64,000 nucleotides of DNA. It comes from Streptomyces sp. NBC_00576 (GTDB lineage Bacteria; Actinomycetota; Actinomycetes; Streptomycetales; Streptomycetaceae). Each line of letters starts with the position of its first letter. The first letter of the stretch is position 1. The translations under genes were made by a program, and so were the position numbers. Below are positions 1 to 8,954 of this stretch, in pieces. The notes under the pieces were generated by a model. The model made no database searches, had not been told where the DNA came from, and was given only the letters and a program-made list of their open reading frames with translations. The stretch spans positions 6,200,001 through 6,264,000 of the forward strand of contig NZ_CP107780.1 in NCBI RefSeq assembly GCF_036345175.1, in the 5' to 3' direction.

Positions 1-3000
1 ACGAGTCGCAGGCCGGCTTCGCGTACAAGACCGTCGGCTATTCCGCCCCCGGCGGCAAGGTGCTCTCCAAGTCGGTGACCCGGCCCTGGTTCCAGCAGAC
101 CGCGAAGAAGGTCCGGACCTGGGGCACCGTCACCGCCAACTTCACCGGCACCGCCTCCAGCAAGTCGTGGACCTCGCTGGACGACGGCGCGGGCACCAAG
201 TGGCAGACCACCTCGGGGTCCGACACCCACGACACGACCACCGGCCTGGTCACCCAGAGCGAGGACCTCGGCGACACGACGACCGCGGCCGACGACCAGT
301 GCACCCGCACCACCTACGTCTCCGGAAGCATCCCCGTGGACGCCCCGGCACGGGTCGAGACGGTCGCCAAGGCGTGCGACGCCACCACCAGCCGTCCGGC
401 CGACGTCATGTCCGACGTCCGCACCGCCTACGACGGCGGGGCGTACGGCGCGGCACCGACGAAGGGCGACGCCACCAGGACCGCCAAACTCAAGCAGTAC
501 AGCGGCTCCAGCGCGGTCTACCTGGAGTCCACCTCCACCTATGACGGCTACGGACGGGCGCTGACCACCACCGACCTGACCGCCGACGTCACGGTCACCT
601 CCGCGGGAGCGCTCACCAGGGCTGCCCGCACCGACGGACGGACCACCACCACCGCGTACATCCCGACCACGGGGTTCTCGACGAGCAACACGGTGACCAC
701 CCCGCCCGCCACGCCGGGCGACAGCGCGACCACGCAGACGTCGACCACCGCCTTCGACGCCCTGCGCGGGCTGCCGCTCACCGAGACCGACACCAACGGG
801 AAGGTCATCACCTACGCGTACGACGCGTTGGGCCGCACCACCAAGGTGTGGCAGGCGGACCGGACCACGAGCCAGACCCCGAGCTTCGAGTTCGGCTACA
901 CCATCACCGACGGCAAGCCGGTCGTGGTGTCCACCAAGACCATCGGCAACTCGGGTGCCCAGGACACCTCGTACGCCTTCTACGACGGCTTCCTGCGATC
1001 CCGCCAGACGCAGGCCCCGGGTCCGAACGGCGGAACACTGCTGGCGGACACCTTCTACGACGAACGCGGCCTGACGGCCAAGGAGTTCGCCACCTACTAC
1101 ACCGACACCACCGCTCCCTCCACGACTCTGTTCAAGCCCGAGAACGCGCTGAGCGTGGAGACCCAGAACCGTTACACCTACGACGGTCTGGGCCGGGCGA
1201 CCGAGATACGGCAGATCGCCGGCAACGGAGACGGCGGAGCCGTCCTCAACGTCACGAAGACGATCTACGGCGGTGACCGCACCACAGTCATCCCGCCGGT
1301 CGGCGGAACCGCACAGACCACCGTCACCAACGCCCGCGGCCTCACAACCGAACTGCGCCTCCTGCGCTCCCGTGACGCCGACGCCGCCTACGACACCACG
1401 TCGTACGGCTACTCGCCGCGTGGTGAGCCGACCAGGGTCACCGACCCGGCGGGCAACTCCTGGACGTGGACGTACGACCTGATGGGCCGGCTCACCGACA
1501 CGACCGACCCCGACAAGGGCGCCAGCCACAGTGACTACGACGACCGCTCCCAGGCGACCAGCACCAAGGACGCCCGCGGTATCGTCCTCGCCGCCCTCTA
1601 CGACGGTCTGGGCCGCAAGACAGAGCTGCGGGACACCTCTTCGACCGGCACGCTGCGGGCCAAGTGGGTCTACGACACGATCAGTGGCGCCAAGGGTCAG
1701 CTCGCTTCCAGCTCGCGCTACAGCGGTGGCCAGGAGTACAAGTCGAGCGTCGTAGCCTACGACCGTCTGTACCGGCCGCTGCGCGCCTCGGTGACGATCC
1801 CGTCGGCCGAGGGAGCGCTGGCAGGCACCTATCTGTCGGCGACCACCTACAACGACTCGGGGACGGTGCAGGGCGTCGGCTACCCCAAGGCCGGTGACCT
1901 GGCCGCCAACACCGTCGCCTACACCTACGAGGACGCCACCCTGCGGCCCATCGGGGTCAGCGGCCCGCTGAACCTGACCGGGAGCACCAGCTACAGCCTC
2001 ACCGGCAAGCCGCTGCAGTACTCGCTGGCAGCGAACGGCGGCAAGACGACGTACGAGACCAACACCTACCAGTGGGGCACCCAGCGGCTGGCCACCTCAC
2101 GGGTGGACCGCCAGGACGTCACTGGCGTAGACCAGTTCAACACCTACTCCTACGACGAGGCGGGCAACGTCCTGTCCGTCTCGGACACCTCACGCTCCGG
2201 TACCGACAACCAGTGCTTCGGCTACGACTACCTCGGGCGGGTGGCGGAGGCCTGGGCCCAGTCGACCACCGGCTGTGCCACCGCACCCACCACCGGTGTG
2301 TTGGGCGGTCCGGCTCCGTACTGGTCCTCCTACACCTACGACAAGGTCGGCAACCGGCTCACCGAAACCCAGCACGGCGCCACGACCGGTGCCTCGGACA
2401 CCAGCCGGAGCTACCACTACCCGGATCCGGGTGCGGTCCGGCCGCACACACTGGGCTCGGTGGACACCACCGTCGGCACGGTGAAGTCCACCGACAGCTT
2501 CACCTATGACGTCGCGGGCAACACCCACACCCGTCTGCTGGGCAATGGCACGTCCCAGACGCTGGACTGGGACGCCGAGGGCCACCTCACCAAGGTCACC
2601 CAGCCGGTTGAGGGCAGCAGCGACAAGGTCACCGACTACCTGTACGACGCCAACGGCAACCGTCTGATCGGCCGTACCCCGACGGAGACCACGCTCTACC
2701 TGGGCGCTACGGAGATCACCCTGGCCAAGGGCGCCACGACCGCCAAGGGCACCCGCTACTTCGACCTCGGCGGCGGCCACCAGGCCGTCCAGGCCAACGA
2801 CGGAACCATCTCCTTCACCCTGGCCGACCACCACGGCACCGCCCAGCTGTCCGTCAACGCCACCACCCAGGTGCTGAGCCAGCGCCGTACGCTGCCGTTC
2901 GGCGGGCTGCGTGGCACCGTGCCGACCACGTGGACCGGCACCAGAGGTTTCGTCGGCGGCACCACAGACACCGCCACGGGTCTCACGCACCTCGGTGCGC

Positions 3001-4379
3001 GCGAGTACGACTCAGCCACGGGCCGTTTCCTGTCGGTCGACCCGGTCTTCACGGCCACCGACCCGCAGCAGATGAACGGCTACACCTACGCCAACAACAA
3101 CCCCCTCACCTACTCCGACCCGGCGGGCACGGAGATCGGCTCCAGGCCCAACTCCTGCCAGTACGACGTCAAGTACTGCAGCAAGCACCAGCAGCAGGAA
3201 GTCGGCTACGACGCCAGGACCGGCACGTCCGACTACCACCGCGGCAACATCTACAAGCGCTCCCAGGCGGCGAAGAAGCACTGGGTGGCGTCGTTCACCC
3301 CTGTCACGAACGATCTCGCCACGCTCCAGGACAAGTGGTCCAGCATGATGGACGGGGAGTTCACGGACGAGTTCTGGTACAACCCCGTCTACGAGACGTC
3401 CCAGAAGGGTCGGCAGACCTCCGCCTGCTATGGGCGCGAGGGCTGCCGTCAGGCCAACCTCTACGTGTTGCACGGCGGCAGGGACGTCGAGAAGGCCAAG
3501 GAGATCGCGGCCACCTACTGCGTCTACCACGCGGCCCAGTGCTCGGACGAGGCCAAGGAAGTCGCGCGCGGCAGGGTCATCGAGGGCGTCGTCAACGAGT
3601 TGTTCATGGCCTACGTCGGCGGTGCCGTGGGAGCCGAGACCAAGGCGGCCGGCGCCTGCCGGAACAGCTTCGACCCGGGCACCGAAGTCCTCATGGCCGA
3701 CGGCACCACCAAGCCCATCGTCGACGTCCGGATCGGCGACAAGGTCATCGCCACGGACCCCAAGACCGGCAAACGCGGTCCGCGATCGGTGACGGCTGAA
3801 CTTCTCCACCGCGACAACGACCTCGTCGACCTCGAGGTCAGCGGCCCGGACGGCAAGGCCGTGACAATCCGCACAACCTCGCACCACCCCTTCTGGGACG
3901 ATACGGCCCACAGTTGGGTCGAGGCCGGTCGGCTTACCCCGGGCCACACCCTCAGGGCAGCAGACGACAGTCAGGTCACGCTGCGTGGAGTGCGGACCCG
4001 CCCAGGCGTAGCCGGCATGTACAACCTCACCGTCGCCGACCTCCACACGTACTATGTGCTGGCAGGAAAAACTCCAGTCCTCGTACACAATTCCTCCTGC
4101 GTCCCTCTGAGGGCCTTGCATTCCAACGAGACGTTGGAAAGGAGCAATAAGGCCTCGCTTGACTACTGGAGCAAGCAGTCGACGGACGATATCGTCGCTT
4201 CGCTGAGGCCGGGTCAGCATGAGGCTTTGATTGTGCGGGACGACGGTGTGGTCATGAACGGAAATACAAGAGTCTATACGTTGCGATCCAGAGGGTATGA
4301 CGTGGACTCGTTGCCCCGTGAGCCTTACGGAAGCAGTGGCCCGCAGTCCGAAGAAGATTGGTGGAATCTAGGGGAATGA
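1..4379 (+). CDS. Rhs/YD-repeat protein with Hint domain and C-terminal toxin tip (5' partial)
   Basis: The reading frame is open from the first bases of the window (frame of base 3), so the true start lies upstream; the GTG at 60 is only the first internal start codon. The protein is a long series of YD repeats (YDxxGRxxx, YxYDxxGNR) ending in the Rhs core motif LGAREYDxxTGRFLSVDP near 2990-3045 and NPLTYSDPAG near 3105. A Hint/intein-like autoprocessing domain follows at about 3665-4090 (CRNSFDPGTEVLMADG at its start, LVHNSSC at its end). The last 92 or so residues are a short lower-GC tip, as in polymorphic toxins. The tip has a DDGVVMNGNTRVYTLRSRGY stretch weakly reminiscent of ParB-like folds, so its toxin class is unassigned. 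The stop overlaps the next start (ATGA), as expected for a toxin-immunity pair. The core is clearly homologous to the rhs genes at 32037 and 38861. Confidence 0.93.
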   Translation, partial: ESQAGFAYKTVGYSAPGGKVLSKSVTRPWFQQTAKKVRTWGTVTANFTGTASSKSWTSLDDGAGTKWQTTSGSDTHDTTTGLVTQSEDLGDTTTAADDQCTRTTYVSGSIPVDAPARVETVAKACDATTSRPADVMSDVRTAYDGGAYGAAPTKGDATRTAKLKQYSGSSAVYLESTSTYDGYGRALTTTDLTADVTVTSAGALTRAARTDGRTTTTAYIPTTGFSTSNTVTTPPATPGDSATTQTSTTAFDALRGLPLTETDTNGKVITYAYDALGRTTKVWQADRTTSQTPSFEFGYTITDGKPVVVSTKTIGNSGAQDTSYAFYDGFLRSRQTQAPGPNGGTLLADTFYDERGLTAKEFATYYTDTTAPSTTLFKPENALSVETQNRYTYDGLGRATEIRQIAGNGDGGAVLNVTKTIYGGDRTTVIPPVGGTAQTTVTNARGLTTELRLLRSRDADAAYDTTSYGYSPRGEPTRVTDPAGNSWTWTYDLMGRLTDTTDPDKGASHSDYDDRSQATSTKDARGIVLAALYDGLGRKTELRDTSSTGTLRAKWVYDTISGAKGQLASSSRYSGGQEYKSSVVAYDRLYRPLRASVTIPSAEGALAGTYLSATTYNDSGTVQGVGYPKAGDLAANTVAYTYEDATLRPIGVSGPLNLTGSTSYSLTGKPLQYSLAANGGKTTYETNTYQWGTQRLATSRVDRQDVTGVDQFNTYSYDEAGNVLSVSDTSRSGTDNQCFGYDYLGRVAEAWAQSTTGCATAPTTGVLGGPAPYWSSYTYDKVGNRLTETQHGATTGASDTSRSYHYPDPGAVRPHTLGSVDTTVGTVKSTDSFTYDVAGNTHTRLLGNGTSQTLDWDAEGHLTKVTQPVEGSSDKVTDYLYDANGNRLIGRTPTETTLYLGATEITLAKGATTAKGTRYFDLGGGHQAVQANDGTISFTLADHHGTAQLSVNATTQVLSQRRTLPFGGLRGTVPTTWTGTRGFVGGTTDTATGLTHLGAREYDSATGRFLSVDPVFTATDPQQMNGYTYANNNPLTYSDPAGTEIGSRPNSCQYDVKYCSKHQQQEVGYDARTGTSDYHRGNIYKRSQAAKKHWVASFTPVTNDLATLQDKWSSMMDGEFTDEFWYNPVYETSQKGRQTSACYGREGCRQANLYVLHGGRDVEKAKEIAATYCVYHAAQCSDEAKEVARGRVIEGVVNELFMAYVGGAVGAETKAAGACRNSFDPGTEVLMADGTTKPIVDVRIGDKVIATDPKTGKRGPRSVTAELLHRDNDLVDLEVSGPDGKAVTIRTTSHHPFWDDTAHSWVEAGRLTPGHTLRAADDSQVTLRGVRTRPGVAGMYNLTVADLHTYYVLAGKTPVLVHNSSCVPLRALHSNETLERSNKASLDYWSKQSTDDIVASLRPGQHEALIVRDDGVVMNGNTRVYTLRSRGYDVDSLPREPYGSSGPQSEEDWWNLGE

Positions 4380-4711
4380 GCGTTCGCCAACACGTTCTCT
4401 CGGCTCTGGCGTCAGACTCCAAGGAGGCGTTTCTGCTGGCCTTGGGGCATCGACTGGCAATCTCGGCACGGGAATGCTTCATGCTGGAAGCTCGGGAGGG
4501 GGCGCGGCAGGCCGAGGCGTGCAACGAGATGATGATTGTCATCTGGGTGCAGGTGTTGGCAATGAAAGGCGAAGAGGCGAACGGCTATCCGGACCCTGAA
4601 CTACTTTCGATTCTCGTTGGGAAGGCTGATGCCGGCGAAGCGCGGCAGTACCTCCGCAATGCGATTGAGGGTGCTTTGCGTTCGATAGCGGGTTATGGAG
4701 CCTCTTCCTGA
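4376..4711 (+). CDS. Probable immunity protein for the upstream Rhs tip
   Basis: The 111-residue product starts at the ATG that overlaps the rhs stop codon by four bases (ATGA, 4376-4379), so the two are translationally coupled. It is small, mostly helical and soluble, with no signal peptide or membrane segment. GC content is lower than in the rhs core, matching the variable tip. No family is recognised from the sequence; the immunity role is inferred from position only. An upstream in-frame start at 4358 exists but lies inside the toxin tip and is less likely. Confidence 0.7.
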   Translation: MSVRQHVLSALASDSKEAFLLALGHRLAISARECFMLEAREGARQAEACNEMMIVIWVQVLAMKGEEANGYPDPELLSILVGKADAGEARQYLRNAIEGALRSIAGYGASS

Positions 4712-4759
4712 ACTACCGCGTGGTACAGGTTCCGGCGACGAACCATCTCGCTGATGATC

Positions 4760-4796
4760 AGAAGCCCCACCAGAATCTGTTTCTGGTGGGGCTTCT
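4760..4796 (+). terminator. Strong hairpin terminator after the first immunity gene
   Basis: A perfect 16-bp stem (4760-4775 with 4781-4796) surrounds a 5-nt loop, TCTGT. It has the form of an intrinsic terminator and works structurally on both strands. It separates the rhs-immunity pair from the next gene, whose start must therefore lie downstream of it. Confidence 0.85.
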
Positions 4797-4848
4797 GGGC
4801 TGTGAGACGGGCGACGAATGGATCGCCTTGCCAGGCGAGGAGAGAGGC

Positions 4849-5253
4849 GTGACGGTGAAGGTCCTGCGCGGTGACTCGACCGGGGAGCTGGAGCTCTCCG
4901 GAACCCGCTCCGAACTGCTGACCCTCGGGCGGGAGTTGCGGAAGGGACATGGGGAGATTCCTCTGGAGAAGGTCTCCGATCCCTTCCCGTACAACAGGTC
5001 GTTGTCACGGATGAGCGTCCGGCGCGCGAGCGGGAAGGTCATGATCTCGTCGTCCGGAGACAGCGAATCCCTCGATGTGCGAGGCGGACCCGAGGCCCTG
5101 GCTCTCCTCGCCGACAACATCGAGGGCTTCGCTTCGGAGGCGGACGCGGACGACCACCTTCACGTGGACCACTACCCGGACCACGACTACCTGGCTGAGG
5201 GGTCGGGATCGGTGGTCGTCTCCATCGATGGAGATCCATCGATGTCGTCGTGA
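4849..5253 (+). CDS. Imm32-like immunity protein (orphan or second immunity gene)
   Basis: The 134-residue product starts at GTG 4849 with a GAGGAGAGAG ribosome site just upstream. Longer in-frame starts at 4720 would run through the 4760-4796 hairpin and are rejected. The pattern is a beta-rich N-terminal half (VTVKVLRG, GELELSGTRSELLTLGREL), a middle repeat-like half, and a terminal HLHVDHYPDHDYLAEGSGS with SVVVSIDG. This resembles Imm32-type immunity proteins often found near actinobacterial Rhs loci. Because it lies after a terminator and a first immunity gene, it may protect against a toxin tip that has since been replaced. The family call is from pattern memory, not a search. Confidence 0.65.
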   Translation: MTVKVLRGDSTGELELSGTRSELLTLGRELRKGHGEIPLEKVSDPFPYNRSLSRMSVRRASGKVMISSSGDSESLDVRGGPEALALLADNIEGFASEADADDHLHVDHYPDHDYLAEGSGSVVVSIDGDPSMSS

Positions 5254-5384
5254 AACGGGGTATCCGTTCACGGAGGCGTAGACGATGAAGTTCACCGGGT
5301 GACCTTGGGTGTCGAGGTCGCCGTCGTAGGGTGCGGTCGTGGGTCGGGCCGTAGGCCTTGACGGGCACGGGATGGAAAGCGAGG

Positions 5385-5408
5385 AGCCCCGCCGGAAGCG
5401 GCGGGGCT
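5385..5408 (+). terminator. Hairpin terminator downstream of the Imm32-like gene
   Basis: AGCCCCGCCG pairs perfectly with CGGCGGGGCT across a GAAG tetraloop. It closes the rhs-immunity module on its right side. Confidence 0.7.
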
Positions 5409-5781
5409 TCTGCGTCGGATGACGGCAAGGTGGGCGACCGGACGTCGGGGCGGCGTGGCCGGTGGTGGGTCACCGTGAGTTGGTCCATTGCGATTGTCCA
5501 GAGGTTTCAGGCGCTCGCGAGTGGTCCATCCACCGGAGAAGTGCGGCGAGAATGGACTGCTGCTGTCCCTGCCGATGCCGCTCTCTGCAGGTTTCGTAGG
5601 CCCAGCGACAGCTGCAGCGGTAATCCTCTGCAGGCTCGCGGCCGTGGTGGCCAGGCGGTGGCCGGACGCCTTTGGACGGTGCAGCACGAGGTACCGGCGC
5701 TCAATACTGCGCATGTGGTCTGATCAGGCACAACAACATCACGCGGCATCAGCTGTCACCAGGCAACACGATCCCTCACGG
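5409..5781. other. Non-coding left arm of attachment-site copy A
   Basis: No convincing gene is seen. The stretch has two GGTGGCC direct repeats 11 bp apart (5646-5652 and 5657-5663), followed by GACGCCTTTGGACGGTGCAGCA. The same arrangement precedes copy C (36911-36928). The equivalent in copies B and D is a GTGCGGCC pair. I interpret these as arm-type binding sites for a tyrosine recombinase. Confidence 0.5.
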
Positions 5782-5827
5782 TCTCGTAATGCGTAGGTCT
5801 CGGGTTCGAATCCCGAAGGCGGCTCCA
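5782..5827 (+). repeat. att-like copy A: 3' part of tRNA-Thr(CGT)
   Basis: These 46 bp equal a tRNA 3' section from the anticodon loop (CTCGTAA, anticodon CGT) through the T-arm (GTTCGAAT) to an encoded CCA. The 5' half of the tRNA (acceptor, D-arm, 5' anticodon stem) is absent, so it is not a functional tRNA gene. The same 46 bp recur at 31937-31982 and 46603-46648, and 45 of them at 37047-37091. This is the classic footprint of an integrative element that uses a tRNA 3' end as its attachment core. Confidence 0.88.
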
Positions 5828-5834
5828 TGGTGAA

Positions 5835-5860
5835 CCTCAGGTCGGGCCTCTGACCTGGGG
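5835..5860 (+). terminator. tRNA terminator carried along with att copy A
   Basis: CTCAGGTC and GACCTGGG form a stem closed by GGGCCTCT and followed by a T-rich tract. The same element follows copies B (31991-32015) and D (46657-46680) but not C, so the duplicated unit includes the natural terminator of the tRNA gene. Confidence 0.65.
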
Positions 5861-5910
5861 TTTCTTCTTTTCGTTGACCTTGGAATCCGGGCCAATCGGA
5901 CACATGCAGT

Positions 5911-5930
5911 CTACGCATCGCAATGCGTAG
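5911..5930. repeat. Palindrome resembling the tRNA anticodon arm
   Basis: CTACGCAT and ATGCGTAG are perfect inverted 8-mers separated by CGCA. The right half plus the following GGTC copies the sequence that follows the anticodon in the att core. A near-identical copy lies at 46732-46751. It may be a secondary recombinase binding site. Confidence 0.5.
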
Positions 5931-6507
5931 GTCCAAGGTGCAGCTTCTGTAGTGATGTCCAGGGACATGCTCCCTGAGCTGGGCTTTTGCGGTAACGACT
6001 ACGTTAGCTGAGGTACCATCAAGGGCCATGTGCGGCCAATGTGCGGCCATGAGTACAGCGACAGTGCCGGGGCGGCCATCGGAAGCAGAGTTTCCGGGCT
6101 CAGAGTTGACCGATGCTTTGTTGGTACTCGACAACCACGCCGATGGGCTCGAACCCATCAAGTGGGCACGCAGATGATCGTCGAGCTGTGTGCGACAGGC
6201 GCGACGCTCGGGCTGCTGCAGTCGAACTCACGCCCAGCGGGATCGGTATGAAATGGGCTTTTTTAGCCTTCTGGTGCATCGGCGCCCGTCTGCACTGCGA
6301 GGCGCAGGTACGTATCGACGTATCGATCGTCGGCCAGGCCGCTGAAGTGCTGGGCGCAGTCGGGATGCTCCGGCAGGACGGAGGCCGCCAGCGCAGCGGC
6401 TCCGCAGGTCAGGCGCGCAGCCAGGATCTGATCTTGTCCTGCGGACGCCACTGGTCCCAGGCTCCGTCCCAGACGCATAGGGCAGCCCCTCTCCAGGTCC
6501 GGTAGGT

Positions 6508-6890
6508 CGAACTCGATTCGCTGGACAAGCTCGCGGTCGTCACGCTCCTGCCGGCACTGATCACCACGGCATTCCTCGTCACCTTCACGTTCAAGGCGAG
6601 AGGAGACACCCTCTGGTTGACGCTGACGGCGCTCACCCTGTGGGTCGGGATCCTCGCCCTGAGATTCGTGGGTAACCTGCCCACCAACGCCGACCAGTCG
6701 ACTGGGCGACCGTATGTGATCACTGGCAGATCGCCCACGGCCGGCGGACAGTCGCGGCCGTGCTCGCGTTCGGAGCCCTGATCGCCAACGCGACGCGAAC
6801 ATCGAAACGCACCCGCCACGCGACACCGACGTCGCCGCACCGTGGACTCCCCGGCGCACCAGAGGATTCCCCGCTGCACCAACGGACATG
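6508..6890 (+). pseudogene. DUF1772-type membrane protein remnant
   Basis: Two reading frames must be joined to read the protein. One gives LDKLAVVTLLPALITTAF through GNLPTNADQS; then, after a shift near 6700, another gives DWATVCDHWQIAHGRRTVAA to about 6887. The hydrophobic segments and the LRFVGNLPTN and DHWQIAHG patterns are typical of DUF1772 (anthrone-oxygenase-like) proteins. The N-terminal part is missing and the frame is broken, so it is a dead gene. Confidence 0.65.
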
Positions 6891-6902
6891 AGGGAGACCG
6901 AC

Positions 6903-7763
6903 ATGAGGGAGATCGAGCTGTCCGCCGGGACAATTGAATACGAGGACACGGGCGGCGACGGCCCTACGACCGTACTGCTGCACGGGCTGATGATGGACTC
7001 ATCGCTGTGGGACGGACCCATCGCCGACCTGTCCGTCGACCACCGGTGCGTGGCACCGACGCTGCCGCTCGGCGCGCACCGTCACGCGATGCACGCCGAC
7101 GCCGACCTGTCGCTGCCCGGGGTGGCACGGCTGGTCGCGGAGTTCCTCGACCGCCTCTATCTGCACGACGTCACCCTCGTCGGCAACGACACCGGTGGAG
7201 CACTCGTCCAGCTGCTCATGTGCGACGGCGCCGCACGCCTGGGAGGAATCGTGCTCGTCTCATGCGATGCGCTCGACAACTTCCTGCCAGGACTGACAGG
7301 CGAGACGCTTGTGCTCACCGGCAAGCTCTCGCCCCGGATGTTCGGACTGTGTATGCAGCAGATGAGGCTGCGGCCGCTCCGGCGGCTCCCGATCGCGTTC
7401 GGGTGGCTGACCCTGCGCGGAGACGCCGCCACCGCTCGGTGGACGAAGCCGGCCATGAAGCAGCCCGAGATCCGCCGCGACGCCGTACGAACACTGCGAG
7501 CGGCCGCGGCAGACACCAACTTCCTGCCTGCCGCGGCCGAACGCCTGCCGGCATCAAGCACCCCGTCCTCGTGGTCTGAGCAAGCAGGCGGAGGCCGCGT
7601 GATGCCGCCCGAACACGGCCGACGCCTCGCCGAACTCCTCCCCCACGGACGGCTGGTCGAGATAGCGGACCGCTATTGGGCTTCGGCTGCACCACAGCGC
7701 CGGGCTAGTCCGGAGACCTCGCGGTGTTTGTGGTGCATGCGCTCCAGTAGCCGGTACCTCTGA
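6903..7763 (+). pseudogene. Alpha/beta-fold hydrolase, decayed C-terminus
   Basis: The start at 6903 has an AGGGAG site in front; 6888 is an in-frame alternative. The N-terminal 215 residues look normal: oxyanion motif LLHGLMMDSSLW and nucleophile elbow LVGNDTGGAL with Asp in place of Ser, as in haloalkane-dehalogenase-like proteins. Around 7545-7600 the expected GIKHPVLVVW segment is in another frame. The original frame then returns at VMPPEHGRRLAELLPHGRLVEIAD and is lost for good at about 7670. Two compensating shifts plus a replaced tail mean the catalytic His region is gone. It sits beside the DUF1772 remnant, as one patch of gene erosion. Confidence 0.65.
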
Positions 7764-7916
7764 GTCGAGGTAGTAGTGGACCTTCATGTGGCTCTTCCCA
7801 TTCGCGGACGGGCAGCCCGCCGCAAGCTGGCCTGCGGCTGACGGTGCAAGGGTTGAGATGACGCGGGTGCCGGTCGAGGCCACTGGTCCCGTTTGGCGTG
7901 GGCATATCATCGGCAG

Positions 7917-8756
7917 ATGACGCGACGTGGACTGGTACTCGGCGGCGGCGGTGTGGCGGGGGCCGCGTGGCAGACGGGTCTGCTGGCGGGGCTTGTCGAA
8001 GGAGGAGTCGACGTCCTAGACGCGGACGTGATCGTCGGTACGTCCGCGGGCTCCACGGTGGCCGCGCAGATCACCAGCGGGACCCCACTCGGAGAATTGC
8101 TCGATCGCCAGGTCGATCCGGCGCTCCAGGCCCCCGAGTTGGCCCCCGCACTCGGCCCGGAGGACCTGTTGATGCTGGTCCTCGATGCCCATGACGGCGC
8201 CAGCGACTCCCTCGACGTGCGGCGCCGGATCGGGGCCATGGCGATGACGGCGCCGACCGTGACGGAAGCCGAGCGGCGTGCGGTGATCGAGGCCCGGCTG
8301 CCCTCGCACGACTGGCCGAGGTCGGAACTGAAGATCGTGGCCGTGGACGCGGAGACCGGTGTGGAGCGGGTGTTCGACCCGGCGTCGGGCGTCGATCTCG
8401 TGGACGCCGTGGCGGCGAGTTGCGCGGTGCCGGGAGCCTGGCCGCCGGTCACGATCGAAGGACGCCGCTATATCGACGGCGGTACCCGTACGACGGAGAA
8501 CGCCGATCTTGTCGGGGGATGCGACCGGATTCTCGTGCTCCAGGTGATGGCGATTCCCGGCAACACCGACCTCGACGAGCAGGTCGCCGCGTTGCGTGAG
8601 CGGGGGGCGAAGGTCACGGTGATCCGCCCGGACGACGCCGCCGCATCGGCGATCGGCCCGGACCTGCTCGACCCCGCGGTGCGGGAGGGGGCGGCGCGCG
8701 CCGGCCGGGACCAGGGACTGCGCGCGGCGTCGGCGGCAGCCGCGTTCTGGCGCTAA
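7917..8756 (+). CDS. Patatin-like phospholipase family protein
   Basis: The 279-residue product starts at ATG 7917. It has the oxyanion glycine run LVLGGGGVAG at residues 5-14, the nucleophile motif VGTSAGS at about 41-47 and the catalytic DGG (YIDGGTRT) at about 185-193. These are the Ser-Asp dyad motifs of patatin lipases. No signal peptide is seen, so it probably acts on lipids or acyl esters in the cytoplasm. It is separated from the biosynthetic operon by a terminator and a long leader, so it is probably not part of it. The ribosome site is weak. Confidence 0.85.
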   Translation: MTRRGLVLGGGGVAGAAWQTGLLAGLVEGGVDVLDADVIVGTSAGSTVAAQITSGTPLGELLDRQVDPALQAPELAPALGPEDLLMLVLDAHDGASDSLDVRRRIGAMAMTAPTVTEAERRAVIEARLPSHDWPRSELKIVAVDAETGVERVFDPASGVDLVDAVAASCAVPGAWPPVTIEGRRYIDGGTRTTENADLVGGCDRILVLQVMAIPGNTDLDEQVAALRERGAKVTVIRPDDAAASAIGPDLLDPAVREGAARAGRDQGLRAASAAAAFWR

Positions 8757-8813
8757 TCATTCGTACGTCGGTAGGCCCGTGGGGCTGAAACGCCCCCTTG
8801 GGGCCGCTGTTCA

Positions 8814-8850
8814 GCGCGACGACTCGGCCATCCTTGCCGAGTCGTCGCGC
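8814..8850 (+). terminator. Intrinsic terminator after the patatin gene
   Basis: A perfect 15-bp stem (GCGCGACGACTCGGC with its complement) surrounds a 7-nt loop. It isolates the patatin gene from the operon downstream. Confidence 0.85.
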
Positions 8851-8954
8851 TTGCCGTCGGGTGTGTTTGTCCTCCGGTCGGCCTGCGGGAAGCGTGGGGT
8901 GGGCAGCCCGGCGGCGGGCGTCCGTCGCCCCGTCGATATTGAGTCAGACAGCAA

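Noticed and set aside
5782..5827. A functional tRNA-Thr gene
   Set aside because: The acceptor 5' strand, D-arm and 5' half of the anticodon stem are absent at all four copies; only the 3' section is present.
6049..6177. A 42-codon ORF (MSTATVPGRPSEAEF...) right of att copy A
   Set aside because: There is no ribosome site, and the homologous stretch right of copy D does not keep the frame.
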